Shown here: piece by piece, positions 46,240-55,417 of the stretch | Numbering within the stretch: position 1 is the stretch's first letter | Layout: each line of letters begins with the position of its first letter | From: Acidobacteriota bacterium | GTDB taxonomy: Bacteria > Acidobacteriota > Vicinamibacteria > Vicinamibacterales > UBA2999 | Direction: 5' to 3' | Assembly (NCBI GenBank): GCA_021730945.1 | Contig: JAKFYH010000016.1 | Coordinates: 1 to 64,000, forward strand | DNA: 64,000 nucleotides | The notes under the pieces: model-generated | What the model saw: the letters and a program-made list of their open reading frames with translations, nothing else | What the model was told of the DNA's origin: nothing | The model's database searches: none | Program-made: the position numbers and the translations under genes

Positions 46240-47631
46240 TCAGGGCTGGACGGCGTTCGCGTCTCGAGGTCCTTCCGACCGCCCGAACCCGGTGATTACG
46301 GCCAGGATCACGATCGCGACGAGCGCCCAGGAATACACATTGTGAACGCCGGCCTCGAGCGCCGAAATGCGGGGCATGCCCAGGGCGACGCCGGACGCTG
46401 TGGCGTTGGACGACAAGATGGTGGGCAGGAAGTAGGGCAGCAGGAACGGCCACGTGCAGACGGTCAGGTCGAGCAGATTGGCCCGCCGGTACGGCCCAAT
46501 CCCAGCACGAATGCCGGCGGCGCGCGCAAACGGCCCCACCGCCAGAATCGCCACCACGCTATGCGTGGTCAGCAGCACCGCTCCCGACACCGATGCCACC
46601 ATCCAGGTTTCGGTCGCCGCGGCGGTCATGACCCGGTCGCCGGTCGACACCAGGCGCGCCAGCGTGCCGCTGGCCTCGAACCCGGCGACCAGTCCCACCA
46701 GCAGGAACGTGAAGATCGACACCCCGATCCCGCGCTCGAGGCCATCAATGACGATGCTCTCGGCGCTGAAGCTGCCGGGTGCGACTCGCAGAATCTGGTC
46801 GGGTTGGAGCAAGCCCAGCGCCAGGCCCATTACTATGCCGGCGACCGCTCCCGCGATCAGCGATTCGACCAGGTGCCGCTTCAGCAGCAGCATCGTCACG
46901 ACGAGGGCAGGGACCACGATCATCGGCAGCCCGCCCGGGCGGCCAGTCGCGGCCACGAGTGCGTCCTCCGCCAACCCGGAGCTGCCGCCGAATGCCGCAT
47001 AGGCGGCGATCGCCACCAGCGCTGCCGGCGCGACGTACTTGAGCCGCGCGCGCACCGTTCCGGCAATGTCGGTGTTCTGGGTGCCGGCCGAGGCGATGGT
47101 GGTATCGGAGATCGGCGAAATGCTGTCGCCGAACGTTGCGCCACCGAGAATCGCGCCGATCAGCATGGCAGGATCGGCGCCGGTGGCTGCTCCGGCCGGA
47201 TAGAGCAGTGGCGCGGCGATGATGATGGTGCCAAAGCTCGTGCCGGTGGATGTTGCGATCAGGCCACAGATCACAAACGCGGCGGCCACGTAGGCGCCGC
47301 CGTCGACGCCCGCCACGCCGGCCATCCAGACCAGGCTTTCGACAAAACCACTGGCCGAGAGCACGGCGCTCAACACCCCCGCCAGCAGCCACGCCATGAC
47401 CATCAACATGACGATGGGCTGCGCCATGCCGGAGAGCAGTGCATCGCAATAGCGCCGGCGGTCGCCGGCCAGCGCGATCCCCACGGCGATGGCCGCCAGC
47501 AGGATCGGCCAGAAACCACGCTCGTCCGGCGCTCCCATCAAGGCGAGCCATCCGACTCCGGCCAGGAACACGGCGAAGGGCGCCACCGCGCCGGCCACGC
47601 CGCCGCGCATCACGAGAACCGCTTCCGCCAT
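46240..47631 (-). CDS. Na+/H+ antiporter, NhaC family
   Basis: A 463-residue polytopic membrane protein with about 11-12 helices. NhaC-type core motifs include STGTSFGTIIIAAPLL, GGATFGDSISPISDTTIASA and TQNTDI. It is predicted to exchange sodium for protons. It starts at ATG 47631, divergent from the TIGR04076 gene with a 19-bp gap that holds one symmetric -10. Alternative substrates such as lactate-malate exchange are known in the wider family. Confidence 0.88.
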   Translation of the reverse strand: MAEAVLVMRGGVAGAVAPFAVFLAGVGWLALMGAPDERGFWPILLAAIAVGIALAGDRRRYCDALLSGMAQPIVMLMVMAWLLAGVLSAVLSASGFVESLVWMAGVAGVDGGAYVAAAFVICGLIATSTGTSFGTIIIAAPLLYPAGAATGADPAMLIGAILGGATFGDSISPISDTTIASAGTQNTDIAGTVRARLKYVAPAALVAIAAYAAFGGSSGLAEDALVAATGRPGGLPMIVVPALVVTMLLLKRHLVESLIAGAVAGIVMGLALGLLQPDQILRVAPGSFSAESIVIDGLERGIGVSIFTFLLVGLVAGFEASGTLARLVSTGDRVMTAAATETWMVASVSGAVLLTTHSVVAILAVGPFARAAGIRAGIGPYRRANLLDLTVCTWPFLLPYFLPTILSSNATASGVALGMPRISALEAGVHNVYSWALVAIVILAVITGFGRSEGPRDANAVQP

Positions 47632-47637
47632 CGGCGC

Positions 47638-47644
47638 TATAGTA
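47638..47644. promoter_or_regulatory. Symmetric divergent -10 (nhaC / TIGR04076 gene)
   Basis: TATAGTA reads TATAGT on the plus strand and TACTAT on the minus strand. Each hexamer ends exactly 7 nt before its ATG (47651 plus, 47631 minus). The whole space between start codons is 19 bp, so the two transcripts probably start at their ATGs from one shared promoter. Confidence 0.7.
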
Positions 47645-47650
47645 CCTGCC

Positions 47651-47995
47651 ATGAGCGACCGTGACGACAGCTTCGAGCTGTATGACTTGCGCGTGGAAGT
47701 CATCGCGACCGATCGCCCCATGGTGTGCGGCCACGTGGCCGGCGACTACTTCGACGTGCGCGGCGAGAACCTCACGCTCCCGGCCGGCCAGGCGTTCTCC
47801 ATTTACGCCCTGTCGGCGCTGCTGCCCCTGCTGCCGGCGAAGCAGCGGGCCACCCACGCCAACGACTGGATGACGACCGACGCCGAAATCGCGTGTCCCG
47901 ACCCCAATTGCGGCGCGCGGTTTCGCATCACGCGTGTCGGCACGCGGAGGTTTCGCCACGGCGAGGTGACCGCGGTCCCGCTCCCTTCCGCATGA
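47651..47995 (+). CDS. TIGR04076 family protein
   Basis: A 114-residue cytoplasmic protein with the family pattern: an N-terminal YDLRVEVIATDRPMVCGH block, a GDYFDVRGENLTLPAG turn, and a C-terminal pair of Cys in ACPDPNCGARFRI. Function is unknown. It overlaps the aldo/keto reductase by 4 bp, so it may modify the same process. It has a leaderless promoter shared with nhaC. Confidence 0.78.
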   Translation: MSDRDDSFELYDLRVEVIATDRPMVCGHVAGDYFDVRGENLTLPAGQAFSIYALSALLPLLPAKQRATHANDWMTTDAEIACPDPNCGARFRITRVGTRRFRHGEVTAVPLPSA

Positions 47996-49035
47996 GCATT
48001 TCGCGCATCGCGATCGCGCCGGGCTACACCGTTTCGAGGATTCTCAAGGGCGGGTGGCAGTTGGCCGGCGGCCACGGTTCGATCGATCGGGCCTCGGCCC
48101 TCGATGATATGGCCCGGTTCGTGGACGCGGGCATCACCTCGTTTGACTGCGCCGACATCTACACCGGTGTCGAGGCACTGATCGGCGAGTTCATCCGCGA
48201 GCGCCGGTCCGGTGCTGCGGTTCAGGTCCACACCAAGTACGTGCCCGACCTCGACACGCTGGCGACGGTCACGCGCGCGGATGTCGTGGCCGCGGTCGAT
48301 CGCTCGCTGTCGCGCCTGGGCGTCGGGCAGCTCGACCTGGTGCAGTTCCACTGGTGGAATTACGCCGTGCCACGCTACGTTGAAGTGGCTGGTTGGCTCG
48401 ACGACTGCCGTCGCGCCGGTAAGATCGCGCAGCTAGGCGTCACCAACTTCGATACCGTCCGGCTGCAGGAGCTGCTTGACGCCGGCATCCCCGTCGTCAC
48501 CAACCAGGTGCAGTACTCGGTGATCGATCGGCGGCCGGCGGCGTCGATGACCGCCTTGTGCGCCAAGGCCGGCGTGCAGTTACTGTGCTACGGCGCGGTG
48601 GCCGGAGGGTTCCTGTCGGATCGTTACCTCGGCGCCGCCGCGCCGGCGGCGCCCCTCGACACCCGCTCGCTGGTGAAGTACCGGCTGATCATCGACGAGT
48701 TTGGCGGATGGGACGCCTTTCAGCGCCTCCTCCAGACCCTCCATGCCGTGGCCGACCGTCACGCCGTCACGGCCGGCACCGTGGCGCTACGGTGGGTCAT
48801 GGACCAACCGGGAGTTGCCGGCGTGATCGTTGGCGCCAGGCATGCGAGACACCTGGCCGACTTGGGCCGCGTCGACGCGCTGAGACTGACGGATGGAGAC
48901 CGGACGCAAATTGCCGGGGCCCAGGGCGAGGCGCGGGGCCCGGCCGGCGAGGTCTACGCGCTTGAGCGATTGCCGGGTGGTGCCCACGGGTCGATCATGC
49001 GATATACCCTCAACGCCGGTCCGCGCATCCGCTAG
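47992..49035 (+). CDS. Aldo/keto reductase
   Basis: A 347-residue (alpha/beta)8-barrel oxidoreductase using NADPH. The catalytic tetrad is visible: Asp and Tyr in DCADIYTG, Lys in VHTKYV, and His in LVQFHWWN. A C-terminal NADP-binding segment reads GVIVGARHARHL. Substrate unknown. It starts by an ATGA overlap with the TIGR04076 gene. TrkA follows after a short gap on the same strand. Confidence 0.92.
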   Translation: MSISRIAIAPGYTVSRILKGGWQLAGGHGSIDRASALDDMARFVDAGITSFDCADIYTGVEALIGEFIRERRSGAAVQVHTKYVPDLDTLATVTRADVVAAVDRSLSRLGVGQLDLVQFHWWNYAVPRYVEVAGWLDDCRRAGKIAQLGVTNFDTVRLQELLDAGIPVVTNQVQYSVIDRRPAASMTALCAKAGVQLLCYGAVAGGFLSDRYLGAAAPAAPLDTRSLVKYRLIIDEFGGWDAFQRLLQTLHAVADRHAVTAGTVALRWVMDQPGVAGVIVGARHARHLADLGRVDALRLTDGDRTQIAGAQGEARGPAGEVYALERLPGGAHGSIMRYTLNAGPRIR

Positions 49036-49057
49036 AGTGAATGGCCGGGATTTATCC

Positions 49058-50398
49058 ATGCACATAGTCATTGTCGGCGGCGGCGAGGTGGGTTCGGCGC
49101 TGGCCCGCGCCCTCGCGCCGGATCATGAAGTCTTTGTCATCGATCACGACGCCACCGTCGCTGATCGCTTCACCGCGCTTGATGTCGATTTCATCCAGGG
49201 CAGCGGCACCAGTGAAGACGTGCTGGCCCGCGCCGACGTCAAGAACGCCGACTTCTTCCTCGCCTGCACCGGTCTCGACGAGGTGAATATCGTTGCATGC
49301 GCTATTGCCAACCAGGTCTCCAGTCCCGAAACCATTTGCCTGGTGTCGCGGGCGGACTTCCTGGGTTCGGCCAGTGATGCCGGTCTGGCCCAGTTCGGCA
49401 TCAACCGCGTGTTATGGCCCGAGGCGCAGCTGGCGGTCGACATCGAGCAGGTGGTGACCGCGCCGGGTGCGATCGACGCGGAGGTGCTGGCCGGGGGAGT
49501 TGTGCGGCTGCTCGAGTACAAGCTCGAGGCTTCGTCGCCGCTGGTCGCGGCGCCGGTGGGCAGCCTGCACCTGCCGAAGGGTTCGCTGATTGTCGCGGTC
49601 AAGCGCGCCGGCAAGCTGTTTGTGCCCCGTGGCGCCACCCAGCTGGTGGCGGGCGACAAGATCATCCTGATGGGCACGCCCGAGGCGATGGCCGAGGTCG
49701 AGACGCTCGTGCGCCCCGGTGCCAACCGCGGGAGGCAGCGGGTGACGATCATTGGCGGCGGCGACGTCGGGCTGCAAGTGGCGACCCGGCTCGAGAAGGC
49801 CGGGAACGTGGACGTCCGCATCGTCGAGCGCGGCGAGGAACGCGGCGCCCTGCTGGCCGCGCGGCTGACGCGGACGCTCGTGCTCAACGGCGATGGCACC
49901 GACCTGGAGTTTCTCGAGTCCGAGGATGTCGGTCAAAGCGATGTGCTGGTGTGCGTGATCGACAACGACGAACGCAACCTGCTGGCGTCGTTGCTCGGCC
50001 GCCAGCTCGGCGTGCCGAAGATCGTGACCCGCGTCAGCCGGCCCGGCAATCTGCGACTGTTTGAACGGGTCGGCATCGACGTGGCGCTGTCGGCGCGCGG
50101 CGCGGCGGTGGCGTCGATCCTTCACCAGATCTCCGGCGGCACCTCCAGCCTGCTGGCGGTGCTGGAGCACGGCGAGGCGCGCGTGCTGGAACTGACCGTG
50201 TCACCGGATTTCGTGCCGCGCCAGCTCAAGGGCATTGGCACCCCCGAGGATGTAATCGTCGCGGCGATTCTTCGTGGCGACCACGCGATCGTTCCTCGCG
50301 GTGACGATCGGATTGATCCGGGCGATCGCATCCTGGTCTTTTGTACGCGCGCGGCGGCCGCCAGGGTACTGGCGTACTTCGGCGGCACCGGTGCCTGA
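49058..50398 (+). CDS. trkA: Trk potassium uptake regulatory protein TrkA
   Basis: A 446-residue cytoplasmic protein with two RCK units. Each starts with a Rossmann NAD(H) motif, IVGGGEVGSALARAL and IIGGGDVGLQVATRL, followed by a TrkA-C domain. It gates the TrkH channel in response to nucleotides. The ATG at 49058 has TAGAGT 19 nt upstream, so a short leader is likely. It ends 7 bp before trkH. Confidence 0.94.
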   Translation: MHIVIVGGGEVGSALARALAPDHEVFVIDHDATVADRFTALDVDFIQGSGTSEDVLARADVKNADFFLACTGLDEVNIVACAIANQVSSPETICLVSRADFLGSASDAGLAQFGINRVLWPEAQLAVDIEQVVTAPGAIDAEVLAGGVVRLLEYKLEASSPLVAAPVGSLHLPKGSLIVAVKRAGKLFVPRGATQLVAGDKIILMGTPEAMAEVETLVRPGANRGRQRVTIIGGGDVGLQVATRLEKAGNVDVRIVERGEERGALLAARLTRTLVLNGDGTDLEFLESEDVGQSDVLVCVIDNDERNLLASLLGRQLGVPKIVTRVSRPGNLRLFERVGIDVALSARGAAVASILHQISGGTSSLLAVLEHGEARVLELTVSPDFVPRQLKGIGTPEDVIVAAILRGDHAIVPRGDDRIDPGDRILVFCTRAAAARVLAYFGGTGA

Positions 50399-50404
50399 CC
50401 TGCG

Positions 50405-51889
50405 ATGAGACTGTCACTGGTCGTTCACGTCTGCGGGCTGATCACGCGCGTGTTCGGCCTGATGTTCCTGGCCCCGCTCGCGGTGGCGCTGTTCTACGGC
50501 GAGTATCGCGATGCGCTGGGATTCCTGGCCACCGCCGTCACGACCAGCGCCATCGGCTATGCCATGCGCATGGCCGGCGGCCGCGACGCCGAGGAAGCGA
50601 TCGAGCGGATGCGGCGGGTCGAAGGCCTCGCCATTGTCTCGCTGTCGTGGCTGCTGATCGCGGGATTTGCCGCCATCCCGTACGTCTGGGCCGGCCTCAG
50701 CCCGATCAACGCCATGTTCGAGGCGATGTCGGGCCTCACCACCACCGGTGCCACCGTGTTTCGCGACTTCTCGCACTACGGCCGGGCCGTCTTCTTCTGG
50801 CGCTCGATGACGCAGTGGCTGGGCGGCATGGGCGTGATCGCGCTGTTTGTGGCGGTGCTGCCGCGCCTGGCGATCGGCGGCCGCGAGATCTTCTTCGCCG
50901 AAGCATCCGGTCCGGACGACGAGAAGGTCAGTCCGCAGATTCGCCGCACCGCATCGCTACTGTGGCGGGTCTACGCGGGACTCACCCTGGCCGAGACCAT
51001 CGCCCTGCGCCTGGCCGGGTTCTCGTGGTACGACGCCGTCTGCCACGCCTTCACCACCCTCTCGGCGGCCGGCTTCTCACCCAACGCGCAGTCGATTGCC
51101 GGCTACCAGAACCCGGCGGCCGAGTGGGTGATTATCGTCTTCATGTTCCTCGCCGGCGCCAACTTCGCGCTGCAGTACCGCGCGCTGGCCCAGCGCGACT
51201 TCCGCATCTTCAGCCGCGACGAGGAACTGCGGGCCTACACCGGGGTGACGGTGCTGGCGACCCTCGCCCTGATGTACATCCTCGCCGGCAGCATGACCGC
51301 CAGTGACAACCTGCGAACCTCGTTGTTCCAGGTGCTGTCGATCCTCACCACCACCGGCTACGCCAGCGTCGACTTCGAGACCTGGAACCAGCAGGCCAAG
51401 GCGGTGCTGCTCGGCCTGATGTTCATCGGCGGCTGCGCCGGTTCGGCGGGCGGCGGTCCCAAGGTAGTGCGGCACTTGTTGCTGGCGAAGTTCACGATGC
51501 AGGAACTGCGGCGCATGCTGCATCCGCGCGCCATCCTGCCGGTGAAGCTCGGCGGCCGCGTCGTCCAGAACAGCGTGCTCCAGGGCGTGATCGTGTTCTT
51601 CCTGTTCTACCTGCTGACCTTCGCGGTCTGCTCGATCATCGTGATCCTGATGGGCGCCGACATCCTCACCGGCATTTCCGCCGCCGCCGCCACCCTCGGC
51701 AATGTCGGCCCTGGCTTCGGCCAGGTCGGGCCCATGGGCCACTTCGCCGACCTGCACCCGGTCAGCCGGGTCGTCCTGACGCTGGCGATGTGGATCGGGC
51801 GCCTTGAGGTGATTACGGTGCTGGTGATCCTGCGGCCCGAGGCGTGGCGCGAAGGCCGCTGGTTGTCCGGCACTCGCGCGTCGGCGTGA
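50405..51889 (+). CDS. trkH: Trk potassium transporter membrane subunit TrkH
   Basis: A 494-residue potassium channel subunit with four M1-P-M2 repeats. Selectivity-like loops are TGLTTTGATV-type: SGLTTTGATVFRDF, TTLSAAGFSPN, SILTTTGYASVDF and LGNVGPGFG. It forms a K+ uptake system with TrkA. Hydrophobic helices fit the family. The gap of 136 bp after its stop holds no gene and ends in the promoter of the enolase-family gene. Confidence 0.95.
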   Translation: MRLSLVVHVCGLITRVFGLMFLAPLAVALFYGEYRDALGFLATAVTTSAIGYAMRMAGGRDAEEAIERMRRVEGLAIVSLSWLLIAGFAAIPYVWAGLSPINAMFEAMSGLTTTGATVFRDFSHYGRAVFFWRSMTQWLGGMGVIALFVAVLPRLAIGGREIFFAEASGPDDEKVSPQIRRTASLLWRVYAGLTLAETIALRLAGFSWYDAVCHAFTTLSAAGFSPNAQSIAGYQNPAAEWVIIVFMFLAGANFALQYRALAQRDFRIFSRDEELRAYTGVTVLATLALMYILAGSMTASDNLRTSLFQVLSILTTTGYASVDFETWNQQAKAVLLGLMFIGGCAGSAGGGPKVVRHLLLAKFTMQELRRMLHPRAILPVKLGGRVVQNSVLQGVIVFFLFYLLTFAVCSIIVILMGADILTGISAAAATLGNVGPGFGQVGPMGHFADLHPVSRVVLTLAMWIGRLEVITVLVILRPEAWREGRWLSGTRASA

Positions 51890-52010
51890 GGCACCCGCTG
51901 AAACTACTTACGCGCGTCGATGACGGCCCAACGGCCATGCGAGTGCCAATTGGTCGCAGCGTGTGTTCGACGGTGACGCCCAGCAAGGAGAGCCACTACT
52001 GGACGGGAGA

Positions 52011-52016
52011 TAGAAT
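52011..52016 (+). promoter_or_regulatory. -10 element of the enolase-superfamily gene
   Basis: TAGAAT lies 9 nt before ATG 52026 with no ribosome site between, so a leaderless or nearly leaderless transcript is predicted. The preceding 120 bp after trkH show nothing else recognisable. Confidence 0.5.
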
Positions 52017-52025
52017 GGCGTCCAC

Positions 52026-53129
52026 ATGAAGATCGTGCGAATTCTCGCCTACCGGGTCGAACTGCCGCTCCATGAGACCACCTACAAATGGTCCGGAGGC
52101 AAGTCGGTCACGGTGTTTGATTCCACCGTTGTGCGGGTCGAGACCGATGCCGGCATCATCGGCCACGGCGAGGTCTGTCCGCTGGGCCCCTTCTATCTGC
52201 CGGCCTATGCCGATGGCGTACGAGCGGGGATTCGAGAGCTTGGGCCGCACCTGATCGGCGCCGACCCGCGGCAGCTCTCGAAACTTAACGGCTTGATGGA
52301 TGCCGCGCTCAAGGGCCATGCCTACGTCAAGAGCGGCATCGACATCGCGTGCTGGGACATTCTGGGCCAGGCCGCGGGCCTGCCGGTGTGCGAGCTGCTC
52401 GGCGGTCGTTACGGCGACGACTTCCATCTGTACCGCGCCATCTCGCAAGAGTCGCCCGACGAGATGGCCGGCCGCGTGTCGGGCTATCGGGCCGAGGGTT
52501 ACCGGCGCTTCCAGCTAAAGGTCGGCGGCGACCCCGACGTCGACATCGCGCGCATTCACGCCGTCGCCGCTGTGCTGCAACCAGGCGATCGACTGATCGC
52601 CGACGCCAACACCGGCTGGACCCAGCACGAGGCCATGCGGGTGGTGAAGGGCGTGCGCGATGTGGATGTCTACATCGAGCAGCCGTGCCTGACCTACGAG
52701 GAATGCCTGAGCGTGCGCCGGCACTGCGATCATCCCTTCGTCCTCGACGAAAACGTCGATGGGCTCGACATGCTGCTGCGCGCGAAGGCCGATCTCGCGA
52801 TGGACGTCGTCAACCTGAAGATCAGCAAGTTCGGCGGCCTCACCAAGACGCGGCAGGCCCGCGACCTGTGCGCGAGCATGGGCATTGCCATGACCATCGA
52901 AGACAGCTGGGGCGGCGACATCGTCACCGCCGCGATCGCGCATCTCGCCCACAGCACACCGACCCCGTTGCTCTTCACGAGCACCGACTTCAACAGCTAC
53001 GTCACGGTGTCGATCGCCGAGGGCGCACCGCAACGCACCAACGGACGACTCGCGGCATCGACCAAGCCGGGCCTCGGAATTGAGCCACGGATGAACGTAC
53101 TGGGCGACCCGGTCGTGGTGGTGGAATGA
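52026..53129 (+). CDS. Enolase-superfamily enzyme, mandelate racemase/muconate lactonizing group
   Basis: A 367-residue enzyme with the capping domain ([22 protein letters not shown]) and barrel. Metal and catalytic residues: Lys in QLKVGG, Asp in IADANTG, Glu in EQPC, Asp/Glu in LDENVD and Lys in KISKFGG. The [10 protein letters not shown] and RAISQES segments resemble the proline-betaine/hydroxyproline epimerase and cis-3-hydroxyproline dehydratase branch, but substrate cannot be fixed from sequence. Its stop overlaps the next start by 4 bp, so the two genes form a unit. Confidence 0.88.
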   Translation: MKIVRILAYRVELPLHETTYKWSGGKSVTVFDSTVVRVETDAGIIGHGEVCPLGPFYLPAYADGVRAGIRELGPHLIGADPRQLSKLNGLMDAALKGHAYVKSGIDIACWDILGQAAGLPVCELLGGRYGDDFHLYRAISQESPDEMAGRVSGYRAEGYRRFQLKVGGDPDVDIARIHAVAAVLQPGDRLIADANTGWTQHEAMRVVKGVRDVDVYIEQPCLTYEECLSVRRHCDHPFVLDENVDGLDMLLRAKADLAMDVVNLKISKFGGLTKTRQARDLCASMGIAMTIEDSWGGDIVTAAIAHLAHSTPTPLLFTSTDFNSYVTVSIAEGAPQRTNGRLAASTKPGLGIEPRMNVLGDPVVVVE

Positions 53130-54367
53130 AGTGTCTGAAGACCCTAATCTTTGTAATCAGCGCAATCTGCGGCTGTGAAGTCTCTTCATCTGCGGCCCAG
53201 GGCTGGCCGCAGTTCCGCGGCCCCGATGGCCAGGGCCACGCCTCCGGCATCGGCGTTCCCGCTGAATGGAGCGAGACGCAGAACGTCTCCTGGAAGACCG
53301 CGGTGCCCGGCCTGGGTTGGTCGTCGCCGGTGGTCGCCAACGGCAAGGTGTGGCTGACGACGGCGGTTGACGCCAGGAACATTTCGCTCAGGCTGCTGGG
53401 CTTTGATGCGGGCACAGGCAAGCAACTGGTCGACGTCGAGGTCTTCTCGGTCGCCGCCTCGCAGGTCGAAATCAATCCGAAGAACAGTTGGGCATCGCCG
53501 ACGCCGGTGGTGGAGGGCGATCGTATCTACGTGCACTTCGGCACCGACGGCACCGCGGCGGTGACGACCGATGGAAAGGTGTTGTGGAAGCAGCGCTTTG
53601 AGTACCAGTCGCAACACGGCGCCGGCGGCTCGCCGGTGGTGTACGGCGATCTGCTGATCTTCAGTTGCGATGGCAGCGATGCGGCGTTTGTCGTCGCTCT
53701 CGACAAGCATACGGGCAAGGTGAAGTGGAAGACCGACCGGCGGTTTCCCGCCGATCAGGCCTACACGACGCCCCTGGTCATCCGGGCAGGTGACCGCGAC
53801 CAGCTAATCAGCGTCGGCGCCTACCGCGCGGCGGCCTACGACCCGCTAAACGGAAAGGAGATCTGGCGCGTAAGTTACGCAGACGGGTTTTCGAACGTGC
53901 CGCGTCCCGTGTTCGCGCATGGGCTGGTCTACATCGCGACCGGGTTCCAGCAGCCGTCGTTGCTGGCGGTGCGCACGGATGGGACGGGCGACGTGACGAA
54001 GACGCACGTGGCGTGGAAACTGGGCCGGGGGGCGCCGTTGACGCCGTCGCCCTTGGCGGTGGGTGACGAGTTGTACGTGGTGACCGATGGTGGGATTGCG
54101 ACCTGTCTGGACGCGCGGACAGGCGCGACCGTCTGGCAACAGCGGTTGGGCGGCACCTATTCGGCGTCACCGGTTTTCGCGGGCGGGAGCATATACTTTC
54201 CCGCTGAGCAGGGCGTGACCACGGTGATCGCGCCCGGCAGGGTGTTTCGCCGGCTGGCGACCAATCGACTCGATGGCGCGCTGCTGGCGTCAATGGCCGT
54301 CGTGGACGGCTCGTTTTTTGTCAGGACTGATAGTTCCTTGTACCGGATCATGGAGACACTTCGATGA
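53126..54367 (+). CDS. Exported PQQ-like beta-propeller protein
   Basis: A 413-residue propeller of repeated PQQ/BamB-like blades ([63 protein letters not shown]). The N-terminus is a signal peptide, [17 protein letters not shown]..., with Cys residues. A cleavage after SSSAAQ is likely. Such proteins bind other envelope proteins or act as dehydrogenase-like scaffolds. It overlaps the enolase-family gene by 4 bp and the methyltransferase gene by 4 bp, giving a three-gene run. The signal-peptide DNA is repeat-like (see 53146-53205). Confidence 0.88.
   Translation: MKCLKTLIFVISAICGCEVSSSAAQGWPQFRGPDGQGHASGIGVPAEWSETQNVSWKTAVPGLGWSSPVVANGKVWLTTAVDARNISLRLLGFDAGTGKQLVDVEVFSVAASQVEINPKNSWASPTPVVEGDRIYVHFGTDGTAAVTTDGKVLWKQRFEYQSQHGAGGSPVVYGDLLIFSCDGSDAAFVVALDKHTGKVKWKTDRRFPADQAYTTPLVIRAGDRDQLISVGAYRAAAYDPLNGKEIWRVSYADGFSNVPRPVFAHGLVYIATGFQQPSLLAVRTDGTGDVTKTHVAWKLGRGAPLTPSPLAVGDELYVVTDGGIATCLDARTGATVWQQRLGGTYSASPVFAGGSIYFPAEQGVTTVIAPGRVFRRLATNRLDGALLASMAVVDGSFFVRTDSSLYRIMETLR
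53146..53205. repeat. 9-nt-period repeat inside a signal-peptide coding region
   Basis: TAATCTTTG TAATCAGCG CAATCTGCG is a 9-nt period. It is followed by CATCTGCGGCCC, the reverse complement of the GGGCCGCAGATG head of the repeat array at 20.2 kb. It encodes the hydrophobic core of the propeller protein's signal peptide. Confidence 0.55.
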
Positions 54368-55170
54368 CCATACGTCGCGCAATTTCCTCTCTCGCTGTGC
54401 TGGCGGTAACACTGATGGTGAGCACCCCGGCGTTCGCGCAGGCGACAGCCGGACAAAAGCCTTTCGAGCCCCAGGTCGGCCAGGCCGGCAAAGACGTCGT
54501 GTGGGTGCCGACGCCCCAGGGCGTGGTCGACCAGATGCTCGACATGGCCAAAGTGACGAAGAACGACTTCGTGATGGATCTCGGATCGGGCGACGGCCGC
54601 ACCGTGATCACGGCGGCCAAGCGCGGCGCCCGGGCGATGGGCATTGAGTACAACCCCGACATGGTGGAGCTGTCGAAGAAGAACGCCGAGGCGGCCGGTG
54701 TCTCCGCCCGCGCGACGTTCGTGAAGGCCGACTTGTTCGAGACCGATTTGTCGAAGGCCGATGTCATCACCATGTTCTTGTTGCCATCGATCAACATGAA
54801 GCTGCGGCCGCAGTTGCTCGACTTGAAGCCGGGCACCCGCATCGCCTCGAACACGTTCACGATGGAAGACTGGCAGGCCGATGAAACGGCGACGGTCACC
54901 GACGGCTGCTCGAGCAGCTGGTGCACGGCGCTGTTCTGGGTCGTCCCGGCCAAGGTTGAGGGCACCTGGACGACGCCCTCCGGCGATCTGAAACTGACTC
55001 AGACCTTCCAGATGATCTCGGGCACGCTCGGAGCGCAAGCCGTGCAGGGTCGCCTGCGCGGCGCGGAAATCTCGTTTACGGCGGGCACCACGAAGTACGC
55101 GGGTACGGTGAGCGGCAATACGATCAGGCTGACGTCGCCGTCGGCGATGACGGCGACCAAGAAGATGTAG
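54364..55170 (+). CDS. Exported class I SAM-dependent methyltransferase-like protein
   Basis: A 268-residue protein with a Sec signal (ISSLAVLAVTLMVSTPAFAQ). A clear Rossmann domain follows: motif I FVMDLGSGDGRTVITAA, GIEYNPDMVELSKKNA (acidic end of beta-2) and DVITMFLLPSINM. A C-terminal ~90-residue beta-rich domain ends TSPSAMTATKKM. SAM is not thought to be in the periplasm, so either the protein acts elsewhere, uses another cofactor, or is a retooled fold. It overlaps the propeller gene by 4 bp and precedes a strong terminator. Confidence 0.85.
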   Translation: MTIRRAISSLAVLAVTLMVSTPAFAQATAGQKPFEPQVGQAGKDVVWVPTPQGVVDQMLDMAKVTKNDFVMDLGSGDGRTVITAAKRGARAMGIEYNPDMVELSKKNAEAAGVSARATFVKADLFETDLSKADVITMFLLPSINMKLRPQLLDLKPGTRIASNTFTMEDWQADETATVTDGCSSSWCTALFWVVPAKVEGTWTTPSGDLKLTQTFQMISGTLGAQAVQGRLRGAEISFTAGTTKYAGTVSGNTIRLTSPSAMTATKKM

Positions 55171-55218
55171 TGCCTCAGAGGCCGGATACCCCTATATGAA
55201 GGGGTCCATAGGGATCGA

Positions 55219-55260
55219 GAACGGGCGGGCGGCCATCACGTGGCTGACCCGCCCGTTTTC
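55219..55260 (+). terminator. Intrinsic terminator after the exported methyltransferase
   Basis: AACGGGCGGG (55220-55229) pairs with CCCGCCCGTT (55248-55257), with an inner GGCCA/TGGCT pairing and a run of four T. It is the clearest terminator in the window and closes the enolase-propeller-methyltransferase unit. Confidence 0.8.
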
Positions 55261-55341
55261 GCGTTTTCCGGCCTAAATGTCTACAGATGTCACCAGAGGT
55301 CATCTCTCTTAGCCCCATCCATCCGGCTCGAAGATTGGGTG

Positions 55342-55347
55342 TATAGT
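55342..55347 (+). promoter_or_regulatory. Possible -10 element for the DUF1592 cytochrome cluster
   Basis: TATAGT lies 71 bp before the ATG at 55418. No clear -35 is seen. Two direct copies of GAGCTAG (near 55361 and 55374) follow. The remaining spacer from 55261 shows no gene. A normal AGGAG ribosome site precedes the ATG. Confidence 0.35.
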
Positions 55348-55417
55348 CTGCGCAGATAAGGAGCTAGGTCGCCGAGCTAGCAAGTAGCTCTGGCCCTCGC
55401 ACTGCAGGAGTGTTGGA

